Assembly (NCBI RefSeq): GCF_001704275.1
Contig: NZ_CP011533.1
Span: forward strand, 186,001-250,000
From: Streptomyces noursei ATCC 11455
GTDB taxonomy: Bacteria; Actinomycetota; Actinomycetes; Streptomycetales; Streptomycetaceae
Direction: 5' to 3'
DNA length: 64,000 nt
Under the pieces are notes generated by a model. That model was not told where the DNA came from. It ran no database searches and saw only the letters and a program-made list of their open reading frames with translations. The position numbers and the translations under genes are program-made. Below are positions 9,334 to 19,306 of this stretch, piece after piece (position 1 is the first letter of the stretch; the number at the start of each line of letters is the position of its first letter).

Positions 9334-9555
9334 GTGAGATATGTGGATGGGAGCAGGCTGTCTCCTGGGGGGCGTCAGCGCCGGGAGACGGTACGGATGC
9401 AGGCAGCTGAACTGTTCCAGCAGATGGTCAAGCCGTCGGAAGTCGCACGGCGGCTTCGGGTGAGCGTGAAGTCGGCTTATCAGTGGCATCAGTTGTGGCG
9501 GGACGGTGGTGTTCAGGCTCTGGCCTCCCGCGGTCCGAGCGGGAGCCGGGGGGCC
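9334..9555 (+). pseudogene. IS630-family transposase N-terminal fragment
   Basis: Encodes VRYVDGSRLSPGGRQRRETVRMQAAELFQQ followed by a helix-turn-helix (VARRLRVSVKSAYQWHQLWRDGG) and ALASRGPSGSR. This is the N-terminal DNA-binding part of an IS630 transposase. It is cut at 9555 by the left end of the IS4 element. The rest of the gene is not found on the far side at 18810, so one flank has been rearranged. Confidence 0.8.
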
Positions 9556-9685
9556 TTTCCCCAAGGCCGGGTAGTTGGCGTATTTCCGCTGGTGGCAAGG
9601 GGGTTCGGTGTCGGGTAGGAACGCGGGTAACGGGGCCGCGTTGGGCAGGTAGTCCGTCAAGACTTCCGACCGTTGAGGAGCCCCG

Positions 9686-10504
9686 TTGCCCACGCGTCAT
9701 TGTGCCCTGCCACCCGGTCTGGCGAGGGTCACCCGTGAGTTCACCGTTGCCGAGGGCCGGTTCGCGCCCGGTCATCTGGGCGAGTTGACGCAGGTCATAC
9801 CGTTCGACCTCGTCGATGCCGTTCTGGATGAAACCCGCTGCGTGCAGCGCCGGTTACGGGATCTGCCCTCGCGGGTCGGGGTCTACTTCCTTCTCGCGAT
9901 GTGCCTGTTCCCGGAGGTCGGCTACCGGCTGGTCTGGCACAAGCTGACCGCAGCCCTTACGGGCGTCGGGATCGAGGTCGCGGAGCCAACTTCGAAAGCC
10001 TTACGTGACCTGCGCAGACGGCTCGGTGCAGAACCGATGAAGCGCGTGTTCGAGACCCTGGAGGGACTGTAAATAGAAATTGACAGGCCCACCCTGGCCG
10101 GCCCGCTCGCCCAGCCGGTGACTCCCGGAGTGCGGTTCGGGCCATTCCGGATGGTCTCCTTCGACGGCTGCAGCTCGATCAAGCTCCCCGATACCGAGCG
10201 CAACGTGGAGTGGTTCGGACCCGGCAGCCGTGGCGGGTATCCGATGCTGGAACTGATGACCCTGGTGGAGACCGGCACCCGTGCCCTGATCGGCGCCGTG
10301 TTCGGCACTCCCAGCGACGGGGAGACCTCCTACGCTCGCAGGCTCCTGCACCACCTGGGCCCCGGCATGCTGGTCATGTGGGACAAGGGTTTCGACGCCA
10401 ACGCCTTCCTCGCCGCCGTGCACGACACCGGAGCCACGTTCCTGGGCCGGCTGCGCGCCAACCGACGCACCCCGGTCCTGAGCCGACTCGCCGATGGCTC
10501 CTAC
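9686..10504 (+). pseudogene. IS4-family transposase, N-terminal part
   Basis: From ATG 9686: HCALPPGLARVTREFTVAEGRFAPGHLGEL, then LVDAVLDE and a helix-rich DNA-binding domain. An in-frame stop after LEGL near 10070 separates it from the catalytic start at about 10118 (FGPFRMVSFDGCSSIKLPDTE with the first Asp, LVMWDKGFDANAF with the second). It is interrupted at DGSY by IS701-1 with a CTAC duplication. The 10070 break means it was already damaged before or after that insertion. Confidence 0.85.
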
Positions 10505-10569
10505 TAGTGCTTGGTCAGGTTCACTCGCCGGTGGCGTGTCCGTTTGATCGGGTGTGTCGTTGACCGGGT

Positions 10570-10943
10570 GTGCTGGGTGGGGAGTTGGCCGCGGTCCGGT
10601 GTGATCTGGAGGACTTCGCGGCGGAGATGTTCGAGCCGTTCGCGCGGGCGGATCAGCGCCGGTGGGGCGAGGTCTATCTGCGGGGCCTGCTGCTGGACGG
10701 GCGGCGCAAGTCGGTGGAACCGATGGCCGCCCGGCTGGGTAAGGATGGCGACCGGCAGGCTCTGGCGCACTTCATCACCTCCAGTCCGTGGGAGGCGGCG
10801 CATGTGCGTGCCCGTCTGGCCTGGCGGATGCAGCAGGTGATCGAACCGACCGCGCTGATCGTCGATGACACCGGCTTCCTCAAGGACGGGGACGCTTCGG
10901 CCTGCGTGGCCAGGCAGTACACCGGCACTGCGGGCAAGGTCAC
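10570..10943 (+). pseudogene. IS701-1 transposase, N-terminal part
   Basis: Encodes LGGELAAVRCDLEDFAAEMFEPFARADQRRWGEVYLRGLLLDGRRKSVEP through LIVDDTGFLKDGDASACVARQYTGTAGKVT, with the first catalytic Asp in LIVDDTGF. It is cut at the TA dinucleotide of 10944 by IS630-a. It continues at 16911 as NCQAGVSLH, matching SNCQVAVSLH in IS701-3. Confidence 0.9.
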
Positions 10944-12027
10944 TACTGAACTTGTAGCTGTGGTGTCGTCAGTGTGAGTCCGGTTTCGGTGAGGCATCCG
11001 TCGATGAGGTGGCTGCGGTATTGGATCTGCCGGAGGCCGAGGCGAAGCCGGCGGTTGAGGTGGTCGGGGTCGGTGAAGGCAGTGTTGGCCTGGGTGGTTC
11101 GTCGGAGGATTGACCAGATGCCTTCCACCGGGTTGAGGTCGGGTGCATAGGACGGCAGGTGATGGGCCGTGATCCAGTCCTGTGCGTCGATGAAGGCGCG
11201 CATCCGGCGGTCTTTGTGGACGTTCAAGTTGTCCCAGATGAGGAGGATGGGTCCGCCGAGTTGCTGGTGGGCGGCGATGAGGAGGTCGCGGTACTCGGTC
11301 CAGGCGAAGCTCTTGCGGCCCCCTGCCTTGTGATCGGTGTGTCGTTTGGGCCGGTAGATCAGGCGGGAGCGTTCGCCGGGTTTGTAGCAGCACAGGGCTG
11401 CGATGGAGAAGCGTCGCTGGGAGCGTCCGCGGACCCGGATGACCGGTGTGCTGCCGCGTTTGCTCCAGGTGCGTGAGGTCGGCGGCGTCATCGAGAATCC
11501 GGCTTCGTCCTCGAAGACGATCCAGGCCCCGAGCGCCGCCGCGGTGTTTCCACGTGTGGCCACACATCCTTCACCCAGCCGGCCACCACCGTCTCGTCCC
11601 GCTCGACCGCACGGCGGGCCGGAACCTGATGACTCCAGCCATGCCTCCGCAGCATCTGCGAAATCCCTGACAGCGTCATCGACTTGTGGAACCGGCGGCC
11701 GATCAGGGTCTTGATCCTGGCCAGCGTCCATCGCTGGTCCGGCCAGCCGTGAGCGACCGGCCCCTTGGCCAGTTCCTCCTCCAGGACGGCGAACAACGAC
11801 TCGCTCAGCTTCGGCCGGGACGCCGGGCCACGGGAACGAACCCCGTCCTGACCGGCCGCCCTCCACGCCTGCCGCCACCGCTGAACCGACCGGACGCTGA
11901 CCCGTAACTCCTTCGCGATGTCCGTGCTGCCCCGCCCTGCGGCGAACAGCGCGACCGCTTCCATCCGGACCCGCTCACGGAACGCTTGCCGCTCCGCGGT
12001 CAGACCCCCACCCTGCGGATACCTCAT
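10943..12027 (-). CDS. IS630-a transposase (two frames, probable -1 frameshift)
   Basis: The first frame (12027-11488) begins MRYPQGGGLTAERQAF and has a helix-turn-helix (IAKELRVSVRSVQRWRQAWR) and a second DNA-binding part ending at VWPHVE. The second frame (to 10943) carries the DDE core: WIVFEDEAGF, LLIWDNLNVHKD, LNPVEGIWSILRR. The relative shift is -1, near 11560. Several IS630 elements express their transposase by -1 frameshifting, so this may be functional rather than broken. The stop codon is partly supplied by the target TA. Confidence 0.82.
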
Positions 12028-12091
12028 ACACCCGGCATACCGCGACGATCACCGACCGTCAGCCCCTACGACAACCCACCTTCAAGGTCAG
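10946..12091 (-). mobile_element. IS630-family element IS630-a
   Basis: Inverted ends CTGAACTTGTAGCTGTGG (10946) and CTGACCTTGAAGGTGGG read inward from 12091, flanked by TA on both sides (10944-10945, 12092-12093), the standard IS630 target. It sits inside IS701-1. Confidence 0.9.
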
Positions 12092-12094
12092 TAA

Positions 12095-13872
12095 GGGCTC
12101 GCAGAGAATCAACGTGTTGCTTCCGGCCCTGTGGCTCGTTGATGTGGTATGCGCGTCCCCAAGTCGATCCGTGACCAACTCGCTGTGAAGTTTGAGGTGT
12201 TGTTTCCACATCTGGATGAGCGACAGCGGCGTCTCCTGATGGGGGCCGAGGCCCGGATCCTGGGGCACGGCGGGATCCGGGCGGTTGCCCAGGCGGCCCA
12301 GGTCAGCGAGACCACGGTCCGTAAGGGCGTCGATGAGCTGGAGGCAGGCGAGGAACCGCTGGGCCGGGTGCGGCGGCCCGGTGGTGGAAGGAAGAAGTCT
12401 GCCGTCCTTGACCCGGGGTTGAGGCGCGCGTTGTTGGCGCTGGTGGAGCCGGACGAGCGGGGCGATCCGATGTCGCCGCTGCGCTGGACGGTGAAGTCGA
12501 CCAGGAACCTCGCGGCCGAGCTGACTCGTCAGGGGCACAAGGTGAGTGCGGACACGGTCGGGGATCTGCTGCGGGAGGAGGGCTTCAGTCTGCAGGCCAA
12601 CGCCAAGACCGTGGAGGGCAGGCAGCACCCGGATCGGGATGCCCAGTTCCGCTATATCAACGACCGGGCCAAGGGGCACATGGCCGCCGGGCAGCCGGTG
12701 ATCAGCGTGGACACGAAGAAGAAGGAGCTGGTGGGCGATTACAAGAACGCCGGATGTCAGTGGCGTCCGGCCGGCGAGCCGGTGCTGGTCAAGACACATG
12801 ACTTCCTGGACCGGCAGGGCCCGGGCAAGGCGATCCCCTATGGCATCTACGACTTGGCCGCGAATACCGGCTGGGTGAATGTCGGATGCGATCACGACAC
12901 AGCCGCTTTCGCCGTGGAATCCATCCGCCGCTGGTGGCAGGCCCGGGGCCGGCACGACTACCCACGTGCGACCCGGTTGCTGATCACTGCGGACGCGGGC
13001 GGTTCCAATGGCTACCGCACCCGTGCCTGGAAGACCGAACTCGCCGCGTTCGCCGGTGAGACGGGCCTGGACATCACGGTCTGCCACATGCCCCCTGGGA
13101 CTTCGAAGTGGAACAAAGTGGAACACCGGCTGTTCTCCCACATCTCCATGAACTGGCGCGGCAGACCGCTGACCAGCCACGACGTCGTCGTCAACAGCAT
13201 CGCTGCGACCACCACCTGCACCGGGTTGAAAGTCCACGCCGAACTCGACACAGGCACTTACGACACCGGTGTGAAGATCACCGACGGCGAGATCGACGCG
13301 CTGCCGCTGAGCCGGCACCGCTTCCACGGCGACTGGAACTACACGCTCCACCACCGCCCCCAGGCACCTCCCGACTGCGAGACAGACCCCAGGGCCTCCT
13401 CCGCGATCGACGTAGAACGGCCCGTTCACTTGACTGGGTTCAGCACCTCTCCACTGCGGGACCCGGAGCTGACCGGCATGACCACCGAGCAACTGGACGC
13501 TCTGACCCACTCCTTGAGCCCGGCTCTGGCGGACCAGCGCGAACGGCTTCGCCACGAACGCCGGGGCGGTGAGCGACTTCGCGCACCAGGCGCAGGCTCC
13601 AAGGACAAGCTTTCCGACAGCGACCGGATCCTGGCCACGGTGCTGTGCCTGCGCAGGATCGGCACTCACGAACTGCTTGCCAGGCTCTTCGGCGTCGCCA
13701 CGAGCACCCTCACCCGGGCCGTCCAGGAAGTCCGGCCCCTCCTGACCGACACAGCCATCCCGGCCTCAACCGCCCGATTCCGCACTCCCACGGACGTCGC
13801 CGCCCACCTCAACAAGTACGGCAACCAGCCCCCAGGGAAGATCAAATCCGCATGTTGATTCTCTGCGAGCCC
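12095..13872 (+). mobile_element. ISAzo13-family element ISAzo13-1
   Basis: Perfect ends GGGCTCGCAGAGAATCAAC at 12095 and the complement ending at 13872, with TAA duplicated on both sides (12092-12094, 13873-13875). It is inserted exactly between the right end of IS630-a and the left end of ISAzo13-2. Confidence 0.9.
12149..13858 (+). CDS. ISAzo13-1 transposase
   Basis: 569 residues, uninterrupted. The N-terminal part (VKFEVLFPHLDERQRRLLMGAEARILGHGGIRAVAQAAQVSETTVRKG) is a helix-turn-helix. The core has PVISVDTKKKELVG (first Asp), RLLITADAGGSNGYR (second Asp) and PPGTSKWNKVEHRLFSH (Glu), then MNWRGRPLTSHDVVVNSIAAT. A C-terminal extension (about 455-569) resembles a second helix-turn-helix. 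The length is typical of the large ISAzo13 proteins. Confidence 0.9.
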   Translation: MRVPKSIRDQLAVKFEVLFPHLDERQRRLLMGAEARILGHGGIRAVAQAAQVSETTVRKGVDELEAGEEPLGRVRRPGGGRKKSAVLDPGLRRALLALVEPDERGDPMSPLRWTVKSTRNLAAELTRQGHKVSADTVGDLLREEGFSLQANAKTVEGRQHPDRDAQFRYINDRAKGHMAAGQPVISVDTKKKELVGDYKNAGCQWRPAGEPVLVKTHDFLDRQGPGKAIPYGIYDLAANTGWVNVGCDHDTAAFAVESIRRWWQARGRHDYPRATRLLITADAGGSNGYRTRAWKTELAAFAGETGLDITVCHMPPGTSKWNKVEHRLFSHISMNWRGRPLTSHDVVVNSIAATTTCTGLKVHAELDTGTYDTGVKITDGEIDALPLSRHRFHGDWNYTLHHRPQAPPDCETDPRASSAIDVERPVHLTGFSTSPLRDPELTGMTTEQLDALTHSLSPALADQRERLRHERRGGERLRAPGAGSKDKLSDSDRILATVLCLRRIGTHELLARLFGVATSTLTRAVQEVRPLLTDTAIPASTARFRTPTDVAAHLNKYGNQPPGKIKSAC

Positions 13873-14018
13873 TAAGGGCTTGCCGATCAATAACTCGCCG
13901 TCTTGATCTCCGGTTTGAGGATGCCGAGGTGTGCGGTGAGATCGTCGAGGGTGGCCAGTTGCGTCTCGGCGGGTTGAGGGGCCCTGCGCTTCTCGGATAG
14001 CGGTATTGAAGGTTTTCC

Positions 14019-14900
14019 TTATGTCACTGCCTGCAACTCCTCGTACTCGGCGTGGACTTCTGCGGGGGTCTTGTAGCCGAGTCCGGAGTGGAGGCGTTTT
14101 CGATTGTAGAACATCTCGATGTAGCGAACGATCGCCCGGTGGGCATGTGCGAGTGTTGGGAACGTAGTTCGGTGCACGAGTTCGTTTTTGAGGGCGCCGA
14201 AGAAGGATTCAGCCATCGCATTGTCCCAACAGACACCGGTGCGGCCGACCGAAGCTCGCAGGCCCAACGAGCCGAGCTTACGACGAAGTTCCCGAGACGT
14301 GTATTGACTGCCGCGATCGGAATGAAATATGCAGCCTTCGGCGAGGTCGATGTTCCGGGCCGCCATATCGAGTGCATCCGATATGAGAGAGGCCTTCATG
14401 TGGTCGGCCATCGCCCAGCCGACCACAGCTTTGGTGTGGCAGTCGATGACGGTTGCGAGATAAAGGAACCCCGCCCAGGTGTGAACGTAGCTGATATCGC
14501 TGACCAGTTTGCGCCCGGGAGCGTCAGCGGTGAAGTCACGGGCCAGAAGGTCTGGCGTGGCCGGCGCCGCATCATCGGCGACCGTGGTCGCCCGCCAGGG
14601 CCGCGGCTGGCACGGCACCAGACCGAGCTCGCGCATCAGCGCGCGGACCAGTTCCGCTCCGGCCTGCACGTTCATTCGCTGGAGCGCGGCGTGGACACGC
14701 CGGTAGCCGTAGGTCTCCTGCGAGTCAGAGAAGACCTGGAGGATGACGGTCTTCAGTTCTGCACGGCGCTTCGCCGTGGCCGACAATGGCCTCGATCTCC
14801 AATGGTAAAAGCCCGACGTGGACACTCCCGCCCAGGCGCACATCTGCTGCACGGGAAAGTTGTCAGACTCGCCGTCGATGAACTCGTACTTCTCCGTCAC
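14019..14900 (-). CDS. IS3-2 OrfB transposase
   Basis: 293 residues. Order: MCAWAGVSTSGFYHWRSR, then YGYRRVHAALQRM, then the catalytic core LVSDISYVHTWAGFLYLATVID (Asp), FHSDRGSQYTSRELRR (Asp) and WDNAMAESFFGALKNELVH (Glu). The C-terminus NRKRLHSGLGYKTPAEVHAEYEEL is normal. Appears intact. Confidence 0.92.
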   Translation of the reverse strand: MTEKYEFIDGESDNFPVQQMCAWAGVSTSGFYHWRSRPLSATAKRRAELKTVILQVFSDSQETYGYRRVHAALQRMNVQAGAELVRALMRELGLVPCQPRPWRATTVADDAAPATPDLLARDFTADAPGRKLVSDISYVHTWAGFLYLATVIDCHTKAVVGWAMADHMKASLISDALDMAARNIDLAEGCIFHSDRGSQYTSRELRRKLGSLGLRASVGRTGVCWDNAMAESFFGALKNELVHRTTFPTLAHAHRAIVRYIEMFYNRKRLHSGLGYKTPAEVHAEYEELQAVT

Positions 14901-15187
14901 CGGTATTCCTGGGCGAAGAAGGCCGCAGCTTTTCCCAGGAACTCGGTCTTCATACGGAGTTCCCGGTTCTCACGTTCCAATTCGCGAAGGCGGGCACGTT
15001 CGCTGATGTTCAACGGGGGCTCCTCACCGGCGTGCTCTTGCCGGTACCGGCTGACCCAGGTGCCCAGCGTTCCCTCGTTCACCTGTATCTCTCGGGCGAC
15101 CTCAGCGATCAGGCGGGACTCCACAACCACCATCTTGACCGCCTCGTCCCGAAATTCGGGACTGAACTTCCTACGCTTCTGTGCCAC
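14897..15187 (-). CDS. IS3-2 OrfA
   Basis: 96 residues. The helix-turn-helix is KRRKFSPEFRDEAVKMVVVESRLIAEVAREIQVNEGTLGTWVSRYR. The C-terminal coil is ERARLRELERENRELRMKTEFLGKAAAFFAQEYR. The 3' end overlaps orfB by 4 nt, as expected for -1 frameshift or translational coupling in IS3. Confidence 0.92.
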   Translation of the reverse strand: MAQKRRKFSPEFRDEAVKMVVVESRLIAEVAREIQVNEGTLGTWVSRYRQEHAGEEPPLNISERARLRELERENRELRMKTEFLGKAAAFFAQEYR

Positions 15188-16910
15188 GTGCTCTCTCCGT
15201 CGTTCTGGACTTCGATCCTATGGGGACCGCTGTCCGAGAACTTCGGGGCTCCTCAGGTTCGATGGCGTGTCCGATGTCGTGGAGGAGCCGGCGGGTTTGG
15301 CTGATTGCCCGGTTGAGGGTCACGGGTGTCACGGTGAACAGCGGGGCGATGACGACCTGGGGGAGCTTGAACCTCTGGTAGAGGATGGTGGCCAGGAGCC
15401 GGTCGACGAGGGTGAGGCCGGGGCGTCGACCGGTGTAGAGGCCAGCGGCAGGGGTCTTCTGCCGGTCGCCGCCGCGTCGCTGATGGAGGTCTGCTTCCCG
15501 CTGAGCCGCGCGGGCCGCTGCCAACTCGGTGACCAGCGAGTCCCACTGCTCGTGCGGGATGCCGGTGAGGGCGGGATGGGTAAGCCAGTCACGGCCGGGG
15601 CCGGCTTCGTTCTGGGGCGGGATCGGAAGGACGCCGTCCCGGCGGTGTTCCTGGGGGCGGAGGGTGTAGTTCCAGTCGCCGTGCCAGTCATGGCGGCTCA
15701 GTGGCAGGGCGTTCAGCTGCCCGTCACTGATGCGGACGCCGGTCTCGTAGCTGGCGGTGTCGAGTTCGGCGCGGACTGTCAGTCCCGCGCGGGTGGTGGT
15801 CGCTGCGATGCTGTTCACGATGACTTCATGGCTGGTCAGCGGCCTGCCCCGCCAGTTCATCGTGATGTGGGAGAACAGTCGGTGCTCGATTCGGTTCCAC
15901 TTAGATGTGCCCGGAGGAAAGTGACACACGGTGATCTCCAGGCCGGTCTCGACAGCCAGCGCGGCAAGCTCGAACTTCCAGGCCCGGGTGCGGTAGCCGT
16001 TGGAACCGCCCGCGTCCGCAGTGATCAGCAGACGGTGCGAGCGCGGGTAGGAGGCATGGCCGACCGCGTGCCACCAGCGGCGGACGGAGGCGACTGCGAA
16101 GGCTGCGGTGTCGTGGTCAGTGCCGACGTTGACCCAGCCCGTGTCCGCGGTCAGGTCGTAGATCCCATATGGGATCGCCTTGCCCAGATCGGCATCGGGA
16201 AAGTCGTGGGTGCGAACCCGGACCGGATCACCCTCGCGACGCCACTCGTGGCCGGCGTTCTTGTAGTTGCCGACCAACTCCTTCTTCTTGGTGTCCACGC
16301 TGATCACCGGGTCTCCGGCGGCCTGGAAGTCCTTGGCCTGGTCGTTGATGTAGCGGAACTGCGCATCGCGGTCCGGGTGTTGGGCACCTTCGATGGTCTT
16401 GGCGTTGCCCTGGAGGCTGAAGCCCTCCTCGCGCAGCACGGCCGCCACGGTGTCCGCCGAGACCCGGTGCCCCTGCCGGGTCAGCTCGGCAGCCAGTTGC
16501 CGGGTCGACTTCGTCGTCCAGCGCAGCGGCGACATCGGGTCCCCGCGTACATCCGATTCCACCAAGGCCAGCAGCGCGGGCCGAAGGCCCGGATCCAGGT
16601 CCACGGCACGCTTGCGGCCCCCACCGGACCGGCGCACCCGCCCCAACGGCGCCTCGCCGGACTCCAGTTCCGTCACCCCGCACGACACGGTGCCCTCCCG
16701 GACTCCGGCCGCACGAGCGACGAGCCTGATGCCTCCATGGCCCAGCGACCGTGCTTCTGCTCCTATGGCCAGCCGCCGCTGCCGCTCGTCGAGATGCGGG
16801 AACAGCGTCGCGAACTTCGCGGCCAGGGCCGCCTCGATCCCCTCCGGACTCCCCATACCATGGCAACGAGCCTCGGAGCCGGAAGCGACGGCTTGTTTCC
16901 CGGCAAGCCC

Positions 16911-17802
16911 TAACTGCCAGGCCGGCGTCTCGCTGCACCTGGCCTCCGACGGCGCCTCAGCAGCGGTCGACTGGCGGTTGTTCGTGCCTGAGAGCTGGGA
17001 TCCCGGCTCGCCGAAGGCCGATGCGGCCAAGGTGGCCCGCCGCACCAAGTGCGGCATCCCCGAAGAGGTCGGACATGTGGAGAAGTGGCAGCTGGCCCTG
17101 GACATGATCGACGAGACCAGGTCGTGGGGCATCGATGTGCCGCTCGTCGTAGCCGACGGCGGGTACGGCGATGCGGCGGCCTTCCGCCTCGGCCTGGAAG
17201 AACGCGGCCTCAGCTACGCGGTCGGCATCTCCACCACGACCACCGCCCAGCCGGAGGCGGCACAGCCGTATACCCCGCCCTACGGAGGCCGCGGCCCCTG
17301 GCCCCAGCCCGTCTATCCCGAGCCGGCCCAGACGGTGAAGAAGCTGGTCATCGCTGCCGGTAAGCAAGCGGCCCGTCCGGTGCAGTGGCGGGAAGGTTCC
17401 CGTCCGGGCAGCGGCCGCAGCGGGGTGAAGCGCATGTACTCACGCTTCGTGGCCCTGCGGGTCCGGCCCGCTGGACGCGCGATCCGCAAGGCCGCCGACG
17501 GCCTGGAGCTGCCGGTGCGCTGGCTGCTGGCCGAATGGCCCGCCACCGAGCCCGAACCCGTCCAGTTCTGGCTGTCCAATCTGCCCGCCGACACCCCGCT
17601 GGCCACCCTCGTGCGCACTGCGAAACTGCGCCGGCGCATCGAGCACGACTACCGCGAGATGAAACAGGCCCTGGGCCTGGCCCACTTCGAAGGCCGCACC
17701 TGGAGAGGCTGGCACCATCACGTCACCCTCGTCTCCGTCGCGCACGCCTTCTGCACCCTCCAGCGCATCACCCGATCCCCAAAAGAGACGGCGCCGGCCT
17801 GA
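16911..17802 (+). pseudogene. IS701-1 transposase, C-terminal part
   Basis: Resumes at NCQAGVSLHLASDGASAAVDWRLFVPESWDPG, with the second catalytic Asp in PLVVADGGYGDAAAF and the Glu region RRRIEHDYREMKQALGLAHFEGRTWRGWHHH. Ends at 17802. The fusion of this frame with upstream ISAzo13-2 sequence is accidental. Confidence 0.88.
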
Positions 17803-17917
17803 GCCTCTACCGGGTCGCCCGCGAACTGCAGTTACTCCTCGCACTCTGGACCGGCGCCTGCCCCACCTGTCACCGCGACATGCCAGAACCGATATCAACC
17901 TGACCAAGCACTACTAC

Positions 17918-18889
17918 CTCTCGGTCATCGGTACCGTCCCGGTACGCGTCGGGGAAGCGCAGATCACCGTGACCTATGACGACTGCTCGTTCACCAACTC
18001 CTACCGGTTGGTCACGACGCTGACCGATGCTCGTCGTTACCCCGCCCCGACCCTCGTTGCCCTTTACCACCAGCGGTGGGAGCACGAGTCGGCGTATTTT
18101 GCTCTGCGTCACACGATCACAGATGGTCGGGTCCTGCGTTCAGGCGACCCGGTCGGAGTCGAGCAGGAGATGTGGGCCCTGCTCGCCCTCTACCAGGCAC
18201 TTCGGACCGTGATGGTGGAGGCCGCCGAGTCCCGGCCGGGCACCGACCCGGACCGCTGCGGCTTCACCATAGCCATCCAGACCGCCCGCGACCTCGTGGT
18301 CCAGGCTGCCGACGTCATCAAGCCCGGCGCCCTGGGCACCCGCACCACCGGCGTCATCGGCAACCGGGTCCTGGCCGGGCTCCTCCCGCACCGGCGCCCC
18401 CGCATCAGCACCCGAAAAGTCAGGTCATCGGTCTCCCGGTACGCCGAACGCCAAGACGACGGCCGCCCCGACACAAGCCGCATGGTCACCGACCTCGACG
18501 TCACCATCCTCGAACCCGATCCCGACCTGCCCACCGTCTCGCACGACGATCGGCACACACCGGCCGCCGACCGGCGCAGACAGCGCGTCCTAGACCTCCT
18601 TCACGCAGAACCCGACCGCCAGTGGCACACCCGCGACCTCGCCCGCCACCTCGGCGACATCACGCTCAGCACGATGTACCGACAGCTCGACAGATGGGCC
18701 GTAAACGGACTCATCACCAAGACCGGCCCCGCCACCTACAGCAGCCCGAGAACTCGCTCAACCCCCTTGCCACCAGCGGAAATACGCCAACTACCCGGCC
18801 TTGGGGAAACGCCCGTTTTCGATTACGACACCTTCGGCCTGGTGGAACCACAGGTCCTGGAAGAGGACATCATCCACGGCCGTTCATGA
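17918..18889 (+). pseudogene. IS4-family transposase, C-terminal part
   Basis: Continues from the CTAC duplication as LSVIGTVPVRVGEAQITVTYDD, with the YREK-type signature LVALYHQRWEHESAYFALRH. A long C-terminal tail includes a winged-helix-like segment (VLDLLHAEPDRQWHTRDLARHLGDITLSTMYRQLDRWAVNGLI). The element ends at 18809. The last 26 residues read past the terminus into flanking sequence (FDYDTFGLVEPQVLEEDIIHGRS) of unknown origin. Confidence 0.82.
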
Positions 18890-18956
18890 TCGCGGTTTCG
18901 GTGCCCCTCCGTGACCCCGGCACTGAAAGTGATCCAGAACCAGGGTTCGGCCGTCG

Positions 18957-19250
18957 TCAAGAGGGTGGGACCGTGCCTTGCCTCGACGGTGTCGGGCGGC
19001 TACCTGTCATTCGCGGAACGAGAAGAGACCGCGCTGTTGCGCGCTCAGCATGTTGGTGCGCGCGAGATCGCACGACGTCTGGACGCTCGCTGTCGACGAT
19101 CTCACGGGAAGTACGGCGCAACGCATCCACCCGGACATGCCGCTTGGAGTACCGGGCCCGGCATCCGAAGACAGCGAAAATCGTCGCGAACGATCGGCTC
19201 CTCGAGTACGTCCAGAGCCGCTCACTGAACAGGCCTGGCGTGGCTCTTTC
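18957..19250 (+). pseudogene. IS30-family transposase N-terminal remnant
   Basis: Pieces in different frames read YLSFAEREETALLRAQHVGAREIARRLD, then STISREVRRNASTRTCRLEYRA, then RHPKTAKIVANDRLLEYVQSR. These are the N-terminal helix-turn-helix and linker of IS30 transposases with at least one frameshift near 19085. The catalytic domain is absent. Confidence 0.75.
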
Positions 19251-19270
19251 CCCGCCCGACGGTCGAGGAT

Positions 19271-19296
19271 CAGGGACGACCGTACCGTCGTCCCTG
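19271..19296 (-). terminator. Hairpin after XRE-cupin gene D
   Basis: CAGGGACGA (19271-19279) pairs with TCGTCCCTG (19288-19296), 11 bp beyond the stop of the minus-strand regulator gene. There is no T-tract, as is common for actinobacterial hairpin terminators. Confidence 0.55.
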
Positions 19297-19306
19297 GGCT
19301 TGGCGG

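Larger units (their letters stand above)
13975..15254 (-). mobile_element. IS3-family element IS3-2 (complete copy)
   Basis: 30-bp imperfect inverted ends starting TGAGG (13975-14004 and 15225-15254; inner shared core TTCTCGGAYAGCGGT). The 3-bp target duplication GGT is at 13972-13974 and 15255-15257. It holds orfA and orfB. A truncated copy is at 62956-63947 and solo ends are at 2563 and 22882. Confidence 0.9.
13887..16856 (-). pseudogene. ISAzo13-2 transposase, split by IS3-2
   Basis: Starts MGSPEGIEAALAAKFATLFPHLDERQ at 16856. Core motifs are VISVDTKKKELVG, LLITADAGGSNGYR and PPGTSKWNRIEHRLFSH. The frame runs to DIGHAIEP at 15258, where IS3-2 enters. Beyond the insert the last 28 or so residues resume as ETQLATLDDLTAHLGILKPEIKTASY with a stop at 13887. 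About 70 per cent similar by eye to ISAzo13-1. A read-through product exists but has a foreign tail. Confidence 0.87.
13876..16910 (-). mobile_element. ISAzo13-family element ISAzo13-2, disrupted
   Basis: Ends GGGCTTGCCG at 13876 and the complement ending at 16910, with TAA at 13873-13875 and 16911-16913. Its transposase gene is interrupted by IS3-2 near the 3' end. Confidence 0.88.
10505..17913 (+). mobile_element. IS701-family element IS701-1, disrupted
   Basis: Ends are TAGTGCTTGGTCAGGTT at 10505 and the complement ending at 17913. The 4-bp target duplication is CTAC (10501-10504 and 17914-17917), and removing the element restores the IS4 reading frame DGSYLSV. The transposase is split by a block of four other elements at 10944-16910. 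Confidence 0.9.
9556..18809 (+). mobile_element. IS4-family element, outer shell of nested insertions
   Basis: The terminal inverted repeats are 50 bp and perfectly complementary (9556-9605, TTTCCCCAAGGCCGGGTAGT inward; 18760-18809). The transposase is split at 10504/17914 by IS701-1. Without the inserts the element would be about 1.85 kb. The flanks do not match each other. Confidence 0.88.

Noticed and set aside
12059..13669. A 536-codon minus-strand frame
   Set aside because: Antisense to the intact ISAzo13-1 transposase; no domain is visible.
14052..16913. A 953-codon open frame on the plus strand
   Set aside because: It runs antisense across IS3-2 and ISAzo13-2, whose minus-strand frames carry the real transposase motifs. 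High-GC third-position bias creates such shadows.
15171..17132. 653-residue reading of ISAzo13-2 transposase as one protein
   Set aside because: The first 92 codons lie in IS701 sequence beyond the element end and the last 25 or so in IS3-2; only the middle is ISAzo13.
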